Source: Cnuella takakiae
GTDB taxonomy: Bacteria > Bacteroidota > Bacteroidia > Chitinophagales > Chitinophagaceae
NCBI RefSeq assembly: GCF_001953305.1
Contig: NZ_MTFE01000010.1
Span: 4,903,909-4,967,908 of the forward strand
Reading direction: 5' to 3'
Length of the DNA stretch: 64,000 bases
Under the pieces are notes generated by a model. That model did no database searches, was not told where the DNA came from, and was given only the letters and a program-made list of their open reading frames with translations. Shown here piece by piece: positions 25,953 to 35,229 of the stretch (within the stretch, counting starts at the first letter, position 1; the number at the start of each line of letters is the position of its first letter). The position numbers and the translations under genes were made by a program.

Positions 25953-27380
25953 CTAATATCCGGGGTTCTGGGTGATGACACCACTGGTGGCATCTACCTC
26001 ACGTGCAGGAATGGGCATCACCAGGATGTCGGCATTCCAGGCATAAGTACCTACCGATCCACCCAACCTTCGGATGTCGTGGATGCGATGGCCTTCAAAA
26101 GCAAGTTCCAACTGCCGTTCGTTCAACACATCGGCCAGTGTTGGATTTACAATGGAAGGCAGGTTGGTACGAATGGGGTTTCTTACCTGTGCCAGGTCCT
26201 GTTCGGGGGTGGCTCCTACCGCTGTACCCAGGCGCAGGTTGCATTCGGCGCGGTTGAGGTACATTTCTGCCAGGCGAATCACCGGCAGGTTCTGGCTGAA
26301 GGATTTCCATTTGCCCGAATAACGGTTCAGCACACCATTGGCAGGATCGGCAGGACGAGCGCCGGTGCCCAGGTAGTACCACTCCCGCTTGCGCAGGTCG
26401 TTATCGTTATACAGGTTGTAAAAGCCATTGCTGATCCGCACATCGGCGCGGCCGATGCCGGGCAGGCTGGCGTAAAAAGTAGCCATACCATCGTTGGACT
26501 GGCCGGCATTGTTCTGATCATTTTGCTGGATCTCAAAAATAGATTCAGCGGTGTTCCGGTTGCTGAACACTGCCGCTACCGAAGCGTTGAGGCTGTATTT
26601 ACCACTGGCAATTACTGCATTGGCAGCATCGCGGGCAGCAGCAAAATTGCCTTGCTGCAGGTACACACGACTCAGGTAGGCCTGGGCGGTGCTGGCATTA
26701 AAGCGGGTGCCGTTGCTGGCAGGCAGCTTGCCTACGGCAGCGGTCATATCGGCAAGTACAGCGGCATAAACGGCGGCAACGGTTGCACGGGGCTTGGCGG
26801 CCGCGGCGGCTTCATCTTTATTATTGGAAGCAGTGGTTTGAATTACCACACCTGCCTGGCTGTTGTTAGGGGTAGCGCCCCAGGGCAGGGCAAACAAACG
26901 AACCAGTTCAAAATGCATCACCCCGCGAATCAGCAGGGCTTCGCCCTCTAGTCGGTTGCGCTCGGCAACGTCGGTAACCTTATCCAGGTTTTGCAATACC
27001 AAGTTGGCATTGTTGATGGTGCGGTAAGCCGCAATCCAGGTGCGGGAAGCTTCCGAGTTGTCGCGGGTCATTTGTTTCCGGAAAGCCTGGCGCTGCCCCT
27101 GAAAGGTGCCTACCCAGGTGGCATAGCGGGCCGCAGCAGCTGCGCCGGCGTTGAAATCGGAACCCAGCAGGTCGGGCAACAGGAACAGGTTGGTGCCATA
27201 AAGCTGGCCCGTACCCATGAGGGAATAACTACCGATCACCAGCTGGTTAACATCATCGGCCGTTTGGATGGCGGTAAGCGCATCGATGCTTTGCTGGGGC
27301 GCCACATCCAGCACCTTGGTACAGGCGGTGGAAAGGCTGCCGGCAGTAAGCAGTACTATAGCAAATTGTTTCAATTTCAT
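25953..27380 (-). CDS. SusD/RagB family lipoprotein (pair 2)
   Basis: The product has 475 residues. The lipoprotein signal has its Cys near residue 20 (LSTACTKVLDV). Family motifs are LVLQNLDKVTD, RLEGEALLIRGVMHFELVRLFA, PVIRLAEMYLNRAECNLRLG, NERQLELAFEGHRIHDIRRLGG and the terminal ITQNPGY. It is the surface-exposed partner of the SusC encoded 18 nt upstream. Compared with pair 1 it is shorter and clearly divergent, so the two pairs probably bind different ligands. Confidence 0.95.
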   Translation of the reverse strand: MKLKQFAIVLLTAGSLSTACTKVLDVAPQQSIDALTAIQTADDVNQLVIGSYSLMGTGQLYGTNLFLLPDLLGSDFNAGAAAAARYATWVGTFQGQRQAFRKQMTRDNSEASRTWIAAYRTINNANLVLQNLDKVTDVAERNRLEGEALLIRGVMHFELVRLFALPWGATPNNSQAGVVIQTTASNNKDEAAAAAKPRATVAAVYAAVLADMTAAVGKLPASNGTRFNASTAQAYLSRVYLQQGNFAAARDAANAVIASGKYSLNASVAAVFSNRNTAESIFEIQQNDQNNAGQSNDGMATFYASLPGIGRADVRISNGFYNLYNDNDLRKREWYYLGTGARPADPANGVLNRYSGKWKSFSQNLPVIRLAEMYLNRAECNLRLGTAVGATPEQDLAQVRNPIRTNLPSIVNPTLADVLNERQLELAFEGHRIHDIRRLGGSVGTYAWNADILVMPIPAREVDATSGVITQNPGY

Positions 27381-27398
27381 CTTAAATGCATTTATAGG

Positions 27399-30365
27399 TT
27401 AGAGACCAATGTTTACACCTACAGAAATAGTACGGGCCTGGGGTGGTGTATAAAAGTCGTGGCCCAGGTTGAGGTTGCCTACATAAGTAGTATTTACTTC
27501 CGGATCGTAACCTTTGTACTTGGTAAAGGTGAACAGGTTTTGAGCAGCTACATATACCCTTGCCGATTCGATCTTGGCATTGCGCAAAACGTTGCGGGGG
27601 ATATTGTAACCCAAATTCACGCTTTTAATACGGAGGTAAGAACCATCCTGTACCCAGCGGCTGCTTTTGCCAGCGCCATTACCTGCATACAAACGAGGCT
27701 GGGGAATGCTGGTGATATCACCGGGGTTTTTCCAGTAGTTAAGCTGGTCAACAGTCTGGTTATCAAAGTAGTCGCCGTTTACGCTCTGGAAGAAACCGGC
27801 TACGTTGTATACATCGTTGCCGCTTACAAACTGGGCCTGTACATCCAGGTCAAATCCTTTGTAAGAGAACCGGTTGTTCCAGCCACCATAAAAGTCTGGG
27901 TTGGGATCACCCAATATGGTATCGACGCCCAGGTTGTAATCGTTGGTTGTTTTACCATCGGCAGCCAGGTAGAGCGCATCACCATTTTCGGGGTTAACAC
28001 CCATATACTTGCGGCCATAAAACTGGCCGTAAGGCTGGCCTACCGCCAGGCGGCCAAGGGTGCGCTGCCCGGGCGTGATGGGGCTCACCAGTCGGGTTAC
28101 CTCGTTGCGGTAGGTAGAAATATTGAACGAAGAGGTCCAGCGGAAAGCACCACCCTGCAGGATATTGGCATTGAGCACAAACTCAAAGCCCTTGTTGGTC
28201 ATATCGCCAATGTTTTGGGTAATGGCGGTAAAACCACTGGTAGCAGGCAGCGGGCGGCTCAGCAGCAGGTCCTTGGTGTTCTTGTTGAAATAATCGAGCT
28301 CACCGGTGATGCGGTTGTTGAGAAAACCAAAGTCCAAACCAATATCAAACTGGTCTGTGCTTTCCCAACTTAATGCGGGGTCGGCAATCTGGCTGGTGAT
28401 CAAACCGGCAATATCGGCATAAGGCAGGCTGGTGTACAGGGGCAACGCAGAGAAGTTACCAATCTCAGCGTTACCGGTACGGCCATAGCTGCTGCGCAGT
28501 TTCAGGAAAGAAACGGTATTGCTGTTTTTCAGGAAGTTTTCTTCACTCAGCACCCAGCCGGCACTAACGGCAGGGAAGAAACCATAGCGGTTATCCTTAC
28601 CAAAGCGGCTCGATCCATCGGTACGGGCACTAACACCCACCAGGTAGCGGTCGTTGATCTTGTAGTTGGCACGGGCGAAATAAGAAACAAAGCGAAACTC
28701 TGTTTCCGAAGAAGAGCCATTGGAAATAATGGCGGCGTTCTGAATCCGGGTAAAACGGTCGGAAGGAAAGGCGCGGCCTTCAACACTGGCACCACGGCTC
28801 AAACCTTTCTGGTATTCGATACCAGCCAGGGCATCGATATTACCACTGCCGCCAACACTTTTATTGTAGTTCAGGGTATTGGTGGTGGTAAAAATGGTGC
28901 TGGTCACCTGGTTGTCGAAACTATAACCGGTAGGTGCGCCATCGAGGGTGCGACGGCCCAAAAACTGGCTCTCCTGGAAGTTGGTAAAATCGATACCATT
29001 CTGGCTGCGGAAACGCAGGCCCGGTGCAATAGCATACTCCAGGAAGGCGCTGCTGATGGTACGGTAGGTTTTGTTCAGGTTGCGGTTATTGCCTTCCAGC
29101 TCAATCAGGTTATTGTAATACAGAGTATTACGGTTGTTGAGGCCATCTGCTGCCTTTAGTGCCTGGATGGGCGGCAGTGCATTCAGCTGGATGGGGTTGG
29201 AAAAAGCGTTATCGCTGGGCACACGGTAGTTGTTGCTTTGGCTCAGCGAGATATTGGTACCTACCCTGAACCGCTGCGACAGGTTGTGATCGATATTGAT
29301 ACGGGCAGTACCGCGGGTGAGGCGGTTGCCGATCAGGATACCTTTCTGGTCGTTATAGCTACCGCTGATCAGGAAACGGGTGCGGGCGTCGCCACCCGTT
29401 GCAGATGCGGTGTACTGCTGGATCGATCCTTTTTGAAAAGCCTGGTCAGCCCAATTGGTATTGTTGGTGCTGTTCCAGTCGTCGGTACCGGTTTCGAAGG
29501 CAAACTCTTCTGCGGCATCATACCCTTCGTTTTCCGCGGCAGCGGTAAACAGCTCGCGGTACTGGGTGGCATTAAGGAACTTGGCTTTGCGGGTAGGTTC
29601 GCTCCAGCCATAGTAAGCACCGGCAGATACCTTGGTACGGCCCTGCTTACCACTTTTTGTAGTTACCAGCAGTACACCATTGGAGGCACGGGCACCATAA
29701 ATGGCAGCGGCGGCAGCGTCTTTCAGCACTTCGATGGATTCAATATCATCGGGGTTGATGGTTGCCAGCGGGTTGTCGGGCTCGGTAGCCGAACCCAGCG
29801 ACTGGCTTACCACGGGCACACCGTCAATAACCACAAAGGGCTGCTGGCTGGCAGAGATGGAGGAAATACCCCGAACCCTGATGTTCAGGGCCTGGCCCAG
29901 TTTACCACTACCGCTGTTGATAAACACACCGGCAGCACGGCCCTGCAGGGCCTGCTCAAAGGAAGGGAGGGGCAGGTTCTCAAAATCGCGGGCAGAAACC
30001 TTGGCAACTGAGCTGGTTACATCGCGCTTGAGCTTGGTACCATAACCCACAACCACAACTTCATTCAGCGAGTTGTCGCCGGGTACCAGGCGCACGCTGA
30101 TGGGGCTGGAAGATGCGGGCACTTCCTGTGGGCGAAAACCAACATAGGAAACCACGAGGGTGACATTCTGCGGAACATTGATGGTGAAATTGCCGTCTGC
30201 ATTGGTTACGGCGTTGGCGGTTCCGTTTTTAACGGAGATGGTAGCACCGGCAATACCGGTACCCGTTCTTTCTTCAGTAACACGACCGGTCACCGAGATT
30301 TGTGCCCAAAGCACCTGTACGGATAATAACAGGGCCATGAGCAACATGGGCTTCAATTTTCTCAT
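27399..30365 (-). CDS. SusC/RagA TonB-linked outer-membrane transporter (pair 2)
   Basis: The product has 988 residues from ATG 30365. The frame extends to 30416, but ATG 30365 gives MRKLKPMLLMALLLSVQVLWAQ, a proper signal peptide. The order is a carboxypeptidase-D-like domain (ISVTGRVTEERTGTGIAGAT), LNEVVVVGYGT, a plug with NIRVRGISSISASQQPFVVID and IESIEVLKDAAAAAIYGARAS, and a barrel ending TISVGVNIGL. There is no STN domain. It heads a two-gene operon with susD pair 2. The substrate is unknown. Confidence 0.95.
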   Translation of the reverse strand: MRKLKPMLLMALLLSVQVLWAQISVTGRVTEERTGTGIAGATISVKNGTANAVTNADGNFTINVPQNVTLVVSYVGFRPQEVPASSSPISVRLVPGDNSLNEVVVVGYGTKLKRDVTSSVAKVSARDFENLPLPSFEQALQGRAAGVFINSGSGKLGQALNIRVRGISSISASQQPFVVIDGVPVVSQSLGSATEPDNPLATINPDDIESIEVLKDAAAAAIYGARASNGVLLVTTKSGKQGRTKVSAGAYYGWSEPTRKAKFLNATQYRELFTAAAENEGYDAAEEFAFETGTDDWNSTNNTNWADQAFQKGSIQQYTASATGGDARTRFLISGSYNDQKGILIGNRLTRGTARINIDHNLSQRFRVGTNISLSQSNNYRVPSDNAFSNPIQLNALPPIQALKAADGLNNRNTLYYNNLIELEGNNRNLNKTYRTISSAFLEYAIAPGLRFRSQNGIDFTNFQESQFLGRRTLDGAPTGYSFDNQVTSTIFTTTNTLNYNKSVGGSGNIDALAGIEYQKGLSRGASVEGRAFPSDRFTRIQNAAIISNGSSSETEFRFVSYFARANYKINDRYLVGVSARTDGSSRFGKDNRYGFFPAVSAGWVLSEENFLKNSNTVSFLKLRSSYGRTGNAEIGNFSALPLYTSLPYADIAGLITSQIADPALSWESTDQFDIGLDFGFLNNRITGELDYFNKNTKDLLLSRPLPATSGFTAITQNIGDMTNKGFEFVLNANILQGGAFRWTSSFNISTYRNEVTRLVSPITPGQRTLGRLAVGQPYGQFYGRKYMGVNPENGDALYLAADGKTTNDYNLGVDTILGDPNPDFYGGWNNRFSYKGFDLDVQAQFVSGNDVYNVAGFFQSVNGDYFDNQTVDQLNYWKNPGDITSIPQPRLYAGNGAGKSSRWVQDGSYLRIKSVNLGYNIPRNVLRNAKIESARVYVAAQNLFTFTKYKGYDPEVNTTYVGNLNLGHDFYTPPQARTISVGVNIGL

Positions 30366-30720
30366 GTCGGATGGTTTTAATCTAAATTTAGATTCTTTTA
30401 ACAGAAGACAACCCAATAAGGATGAGATGCTGCATTGTGTTCCTCTAAGTCAAACAATCATATTTTTAAATATATATTGCCTTACAAGGAATACAGCCCC
30501 ATTTTATCGCGAAATCCTGCGCAAAAAAACAAAAGCTCCTGACTTTCAGGAGCTTTTATTCAATTTAAATCAACCAACTGAGTTAATCAGGTTTAATCTA
30601 CCATTTTATCCACCTGCGCCTGTCAAGCTTTTATAATACATTAAAGCTTAGCAGGCAGCGAATTTTGCATAGAGCAATTAACCCAACCATTACTTTTCCA
30701 CACCATGCTGAACTTTTAGG
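30366..30720. other. Intergenic region upstream of SusCD pair 2
   Basis: 355 nt. It is AT-rich near 30455-30480 (ATATTTTTAAATATATATT), which could hold the SusC promoter on the minus strand, although no perfect TAnnTTTG box is visible. A terminator for the peptidase gene lies at 30531-30557. No gene is seen. Confidence 0.5.
30531..30557 (-). terminator. Terminator downstream of the zinc metallopeptidase
   Basis: AAAAGCTCCTGA pairs with TCAGGAGCTTTT. It lies 164 nt after the stop at 30721. Confidence 0.75.
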
Positions 30721-31413
30721 TTAGTCGCGGTTGCGGGCACCCATAAAGATCATTACGTACTGCAACAGGGTTACCACCGCAGCCAGGGCAGCTACTACAT
30801 AAGTCATTGCAGCCCAGGTCAGTGCATTTTTGGCCTTAGGGTACTCCGAAGCTGTGGTTACATTGGTCCGCTGCAGCCAGGAAAGTGCCCTGCGGCTGGC
30901 ATCAAACTCCACGGGCAGGGTAATCAACGAGAAAAGTACCGAAAGGGCAAACAGGCAAATACCTACCAGGAGCAGGGTTGAATTGCCGGATGCCGCCATC
31001 AATACACCAATCAACAGTACGATGTTTACCAGACCGGAGCTGAACTGCACGGCAGGCACCAGGCGGCTGCGAAGCATCAGCCAGGTATAAGCAGTAGCGT
31101 GCTGAACGGCATGCCCCGTTTCGTGGGCGGCCACGGCTGCCGCCGAAATGCTGTACCCGCTGTACACATCAGGGCTCAGGTTAATGGTCTTATTCATGGG
31201 ATTGTAGTGATCGGACAGAAAACCCTGCACCGACACCACCTGTACATCATAGATTCCATTTTCCCGCAGCATGCGCTCTGCCACTTCCTTGCCGGTGAGG
31301 CGGGCAGCCAGGGGAATTTTGCTGAAGGTGTTGAACTTGCTTTTCAACACCGCGGAAACCAGCATACTGATTCCAATAAAAATCAGCGAGACTAGCATAA
31401 TGGAAGGTGTCAT
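30721..31413 (-). CDS. Membrane zinc metallopeptidase (YugP-like, Zn_peptidase_2)
   Basis: The product has 230 residues. An N-terminal transmembrane helix is followed by the zinc motif AAHETGHAVQHA near residues 95-106 and further membrane segments after about 120. This is the Zn_peptidase_2 family (PF04298), represented by B. subtilis YugP. The substrate is not known. HETGH supplies two zinc ligands and the general-base Glu. It is transcribed divergently from radA, with a long gap between them. Confidence 0.9.
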   Translation of the reverse strand: MTPSIMLVSLIFIGISMLVSAVLKSKFNTFSKIPLAARLTGKEVAERMLRENGIYDVQVVSVQGFLSDHYNPMNKTINLSPDVYSGYSISAAAVAAHETGHAVQHATAYTWLMLRSRLVPAVQFSSGLVNIVLLIGVLMAASGNSTLLLVGICLFALSVLFSLITLPVEFDASRRALSWLQRTNVTTASEYPKAKNALTWAAMTYVVAALAAVVTLLQYVMIFMGARNRD

Positions 31414-31892
31414 ATTTCTTTACGGTTTAGATCTTTAAGACATCAAATCTATGACCAAAGCATACAAAATACGCTTGGTCAGCCCATCTTTAACTTTCCT
31501 GTCCCGGTTTTGTCAGTAAGCCGGTCCAGATGCACCGGGCTCCTGACAGTTTAACAGGAACAAATTTTTTATTGAAGATAATCACACTTTGTAACCATTT
31601 ATAGTTCAGCATTTTGCATCGAAATTCCACTTACATGTTTTTTGCTAAAGCCCTGCAAAACTTATCAACAGGAGCAAAAATTTATTTTGTAATGTGGGGC
31701 ACTTTTGTAATTTAGTGTCAGAATTTAATGGGTTAGTAAGTAAAAGGGTCGGTCTTCGGGTCGGCCCTTTTTACTTTGTATCTTTCGCCCGATTTGCAGG
31801 ATGTGCACCGCTGGTCATACTACAAGGCATACTACAATTCATCTGCCCCTTGCTCCCGCAAGTACTGCTTTACCTGATCTTATCCATCCATA
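31414..31892. other. Long divergent intergenic region with an internal terminator
   Basis: 479 nt between the peptidase and radA. The left part is AT-rich. At 31742-31772 a hairpin with a T run stands upstream of radA and in its orientation, although no gene precedes it. This suggests a small transcript ending there or an attenuator in the radA leader. A TATCTTTCG box (one mismatch to TAnnTTTG) at 31779 may be the radA promoter. Confidence 0.5.
31742..31772 (+). terminator. Terminator-like hairpin upstream of radA
   Basis: AAAAGGGTCG pairs with CGGCCCTTTT (one G-U) and TTT follows. No upstream gene on this strand accounts for it. Confidence 0.7.
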
Positions 31893-33275
31893 ATGTCCAA
31901 AGTAAAAACAAGCTATTTCTGTCAGAACTGTGGCTATGAAAGCCCGAAGTGGCTGGGCAAATGTCCCAGCTGCCAGCAATGGAATACGTTCGTAGAAGAA
32001 CTGATTCAAAAGGAAACAAAAAAGACCAACGCATCGGCCGACTGGAAAGAATACAACGGCGAAACAGGATTGAAAAAAACTGTGTCGCTGCAGGAAGTTG
32101 TTACCAAAGACACCCCCCGAATCATCACTGCCGATCCCGAACTAAATAGGGTGCTGGGTGGTGGCATTGTTCCCGGAAGTATTGTGTTGGTAGCGGGCGA
32201 ACCAGGCATCGGTAAATCCACCTTGTTTTTACAAATGGGATTGAACCTGCTGGGCCTAACCACGCTATATATAAGTGGAGAAGAAAGCGCACAACAAATC
32301 AAGATGCGTGCAGACCGTTTGCAAATTCAGAACGGTGATTTTTTCCTGCTTACAGAAACCAGCACACAAACAATTTTCGCTGAAATCAAGAAGCTCAAAC
32401 CCGAACTGATCATCGTCGATTCCATTCAAACATTGGAGTCACCATTTATTGAATCCTCCTCCGGCAGTGTATCGCAGATACGCGAGTGTGCGGCGGAGTT
32501 CCAGCAGTTTGCCAAAGAAACCAATACCCCTGTTTTCATGATCGGGCATATTACCAAGGAAGGCAGCATTGCAGGCCCCAAGGTATTGGAACATATGGTA
32601 GATACGGTATTGCAATTTGAAGGCGACCGCCATTATGCTTACCGCATTTTGCGCACCTTGAAAAACCGCTTTGGTTCTACTGCCGAAATAGGCATTTACC
32701 AAATGAATGAAGGGGGCATGACCGCAGTACTTAACCCAAGCGAAATCCTGATCACCCAAAAGGAAGATTCGCTGAGTGGCATTGCCATTGCTGCCACCCT
32801 GGAAGGACAAAGACCCTTGCTGATTGAAGTGCAGGCACTGGTCACACAATCGGTATATGGTACACCGCAACGAACTGTTAGTGGTTTCGACCTGCGCCGC
32901 ATGCAACTGCTGCTGGCAGTACTGGAAAAACGGGGTGGTTTTCACTTTGGTGTAAAAGATGTATTTCTCAACATCGCAGGTGGACTGAAAGTTGAAGACC
33001 CTTCTATTGACCTGGCGGTGTTGGTTGCGCTGCTATCCTCTTACGAAGACCAGGCCGTGCCGCATAATATCTGCTTTGCCGGCGAGGTAGGATTAAGTGG
33101 TGAAATCCGCGCTGTGAACCGCATCGAACAACGCATTGCCGAAGCGGAGAAACTGGGTTTTGAAAAGATCATCGTATCGCGTTATAATAAAGGTATCAGC
33201 AAGAACAAGTACGCCATAGAAGTGGTGCAAATGGGCCAGGTGGCCGAAGTGTACCAGTATTTGTTTCAAAGCTAA
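31893..33275 (+). CDS. radA: DNA repair protein RadA
   Basis: The product has 460 residues. The N-terminal zinc finger is CQNCGYESPKWLGKCPSC. The RecA-like ATPase has Walker A GEPGIGKST and the RadA signature KNRFGSTAEIG. The C-terminal Lon-protease-like domain contains GGLKVEDPSIDLAVLVALLSS. RadA is a branch-migration helicase acting in recombinational repair. The length and all motifs are complete. A strong terminator at 33328 follows a GC-rich dispersed repeat. Confidence 0.97.
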   Translation: MSKVKTSYFCQNCGYESPKWLGKCPSCQQWNTFVEELIQKETKKTNASADWKEYNGETGLKKTVSLQEVVTKDTPRIITADPELNRVLGGGIVPGSIVLVAGEPGIGKSTLFLQMGLNLLGLTTLYISGEESAQQIKMRADRLQIQNGDFFLLTETSTQTIFAEIKKLKPELIIVDSIQTLESPFIESSSGSVSQIRECAAEFQQFAKETNTPVFMIGHITKEGSIAGPKVLEHMVDTVLQFEGDRHYAYRILRTLKNRFGSTAEIGIYQMNEGGMTAVLNPSEILITQKEDSLSGIAIAATLEGQRPLLIEVQALVTQSVYGTPQRTVSGFDLRRMQLLLAVLEKRGGFHFGVKDVFLNIAGGLKVEDPSIDLAVLVALLSSYEDQAVPHNICFAGEVGLSGEIRAVNRIEQRIAEAEKLGFEKIIVSRYNKGISKNKYAIEVVQMGQVAEVYQYLFQS

Positions 33276-33276
33276 A

Positions 33277-33594
33277 CCTCCCCCCTGTACCCCTGAAGGG
33301 GGAACTTAGGCCGGAGTGCCTTTTTGATCCGCCATCTCTCCGGGAGATGGCGGATTTGTTTTTGGAAAAGCTACCAGTTAAGAGCAGCAAGCAACAAGCA
33401 TTAGCGCCAGGTATTTATGGGTCGCTGCATAACACTAACCCACAATTAATTGCACCGGTAACACAAAGCATAAACTATTTGTTGCCCTTGCCAAACCCCT
33501 ACCCTCTTTTGTACCTTACACAAAAGACCTCTTGTGGCAACCAAAAACATCTTCGGCCTAAGTGCCTCCTTCAGGGGGGCAGGGGGTGCCCTCC
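33277..33594. repeat. GC-rich dispersed element, inverted pair 1 (REP-like)
   Basis: The left half 33277-33320 and right half 33554-33594 are inverted copies of a sequence that on the right strand reads CGGCCTAAGT, then C-rich, then G-rich (AGGGGGGCAGGGGGT). The outer ACTCCGGCCTAAGTTCCCCC is shared with the pair at 48531-48813. The right half lies inside the start of comF. Confidence 0.85.
33328..33365 (+). terminator. radA terminator
   Basis: TCCGCCATCTC pairs perfectly with GAGATGGCGGA and is followed by a TTTGTTTTT run. Confidence 0.92.
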
Positions 33595-34262
33595 TCCACC
33601 TCGCCTTTCCGCACCTTTGTGCGGGTTGCGGCAGCGATGTATTGTCAAAAGACCAGCAGCTTTGCACGGTTTGTTTTGAACAACTGCCGGCCACATCATT
33701 TGAGCACCATGCTGCCAATCCTGTTGAAAAGATTTTCTGGGGCAGGCTGGCCTTGCGCTATGGCACTGCACAATACTTTTTCACCAAGGGCTCGGTAATA
33801 CAGGAGTTGATGCACCAACTCAAATACAAAGGCAATAAAGACCTGGGGCTGGTATTGGGAAAAATCATGGGCAGCCAGCTGGCAGCAACCAACCGTTTCC
33901 GCGAGGTGGATGCACTGGTGCCCCTACCGCTTTACCCCGAAAAGGAACACAAACGCGGGTACAACCAGGCACAGGTGCTGTGCCAAGGCATCGCTGAAAC
34001 CTTAGGTAAACCGGTACTAAGTAAAGCAGTGATCCGCACCCACCATACCGAAAGCCAAACTAAAAAATCAAGGGTAGAACGCTGGCAAAATATGGAAGGC
34101 CGGTTCCTGCTGCAGGATGAAAAAACAGTGCAAGGCAAACACCTTTTATTAGTAGATGATGTAGTAACTACCGGCGCCACGCTGGAAGCTTGTGGCCGGG
34201 AGCTATTGGAAGTACCCGGTACCACTTTGAGCATCGCTACCCTTTGCTGTGCCTTCAACTGA
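33534..34262 (+). CDS. ComF family phosphoribosyltransferase-like protein
   Basis: The product has 242 residues from GTG 33534. The zinc-finger part has LCAGCG and CTVCFEQLP. The phosphoribosyltransferase fold has VDALVPLPLYPEKEHKRGYNQAQ, KKSRVERWQN and the PRPP motif LLLVDDVVTTGAT. ComF proteins are linked to DNA uptake or to nucleotide salvage from taken-up DNA, but their reaction is not settled. The first 20 or so codons (LSASFRGAGGA) are encoded by the right half of a dispersed intergenic element, so the N-terminus is atypical. Confidence 0.85.
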   Translation: MATKNIFGLSASFRGAGGALLHLAFPHLCAGCGSDVLSKDQQLCTVCFEQLPATSFEHHAANPVEKIFWGRLALRYGTAQYFFTKGSVIQELMHQLKYKGNKDLGLVLGKIMGSQLAATNRFREVDALVPLPLYPEKEHKRGYNQAQVLCQGIAETLGKPVLSKAVIRTHHTESQTKKSRVERWQNMEGRFLLQDEKTVQGKHLLLVDDVVTTGATLEACGRELLEVPGTTLSIATLCCAFN

Positions 34263-34553
34263 GGAAGCAGGTTGCCGCTTACCGGATACATGCCACTTGA
34301 AACAGTTGATTGGAGGTAAAAAGAAGCCAGGAATGACCAATTGCTTATCGGGTAAAGCCCAAAACATAAGTACCCATCGTCCTTCAATACCCGCAGTTCA
34401 TAATCGGTCAATAAACCTGCTTCATCCCATTAACTCCTTTAATCTGCGATCCAAACAGCCATTCATCTGTGAAAACCTTACAAATCTCTTTATCTGTGGT
34501 CCAACTTCTTTAGCTTTACTTTGTTACCTACACATCAAACCATAACATAAATC

Positions 34554-35069
34554 ATGAAAACCTTATTGCTGGCTATGACCCTTGCCGCTTTTGCTATGGC
34601 CGCTTCCATTTACGAATTCAAGGTACCCGGCCTCGAAGGCAACGAAATTGATTTTGCCCAGTACAAAGGCAAAAAGATCCTGATTGTGAACACCGCTTCC
34701 AAGTGTGGCTACACCCCCCAGTACGAAGAGCTGGAAGCCCTCCACAAGAAGTACAAGGACAAACTGGTGATTGTAGGTTTCCCCGCCAATAATTTCGGTG
34801 GACAGGAGCCCGGTTCCAACACCGAGATCAAGGAGTTCTGCAAACGCAACTACGGTGTAACCTTCACCATGGCCGAGAAGGTATCGGTAAAAGGTGAAGA
34901 CATCCACCCCCTGTTTAAATACCTGACAGCTGAAGCTGCCAAGCTGGGTGTTCAGGATCCCGTGAAGTGGAATTTCACCAAGTTCCTGCTGGATGAAAAA
35001 GGCAAACTGATTGCCGTATTCCCCAGCAAGGTGAAACCCCTGAGCGAAGAGCTGACCGCCAAGCTGTAA
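34554..35069 (+). CDS. Glutathione peroxidase family protein, exported
   Basis: The product has 171 residues. A short N-terminal hydrophobic stretch (LLLAMTLAAFAMAA) looks like a signal peptide, which is unusual for bacterial Gpx. The active-site triad is Cys in NTASKCGYTPQY, Gln in NNFGGQEPGS and Trp in VKWNFTKFL. The cysteine (not selenocysteine) form usually works with thioredoxin. It detoxifies hydroperoxides, here perhaps in the periplasm. A terminator follows 23 nt after the stop. Confidence 0.9.
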   Translation: MKTLLLAMTLAAFAMAASIYEFKVPGLEGNEIDFAQYKGKKILIVNTASKCGYTPQYEELEALHKKYKDKLVIVGFPANNFGGQEPGSNTEIKEFCKRNYGVTFTMAEKVSVKGEDIHPLFKYLTAEAAKLGVQDPVKWNFTKFLLDEKGKLIAVFPSKVKPLSEELTAKL

Positions 35070-35091
35070 TACTACGGTAACTGCTATACCG

Positions 35092-35123
35092 GAAAGCCGC
35101 CCACTTTGGGCGGCTTTTGTTTT
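35092..35123 (+). terminator. Terminator after the glutathione peroxidase gene
   Basis: AAAGCCGCCCA pairs with TGGGCGGCTTT and is followed by TGTTTT. Confidence 0.92.
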
Positions 35124-35229
35124 GGGTACCGTGCCGCCGCTACCGATATTTGCAGCCCGTTGCGCTGGAGCAGGCAACCCGCCCACTGTCCTGCGCACTG
35201 GTTTCAAATCCACCGTTCAATTTCCTGCC

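Noticed and set aside
26991-28373. 460-codon plus-strand frame across the SusD-2/SusC-2 junction
   Set aside because: It spans two well-supported minus-strand genes and carries no domain. It reflects codon bias of the real genes.
33277-33594. Inverted repeats as ends of an insertion sequence around 33.3-33.6 kb
   Set aside because: The enclosed 230 bp contain only the radA terminator and gap sequence, no transposase, and no target-site duplication is visible.
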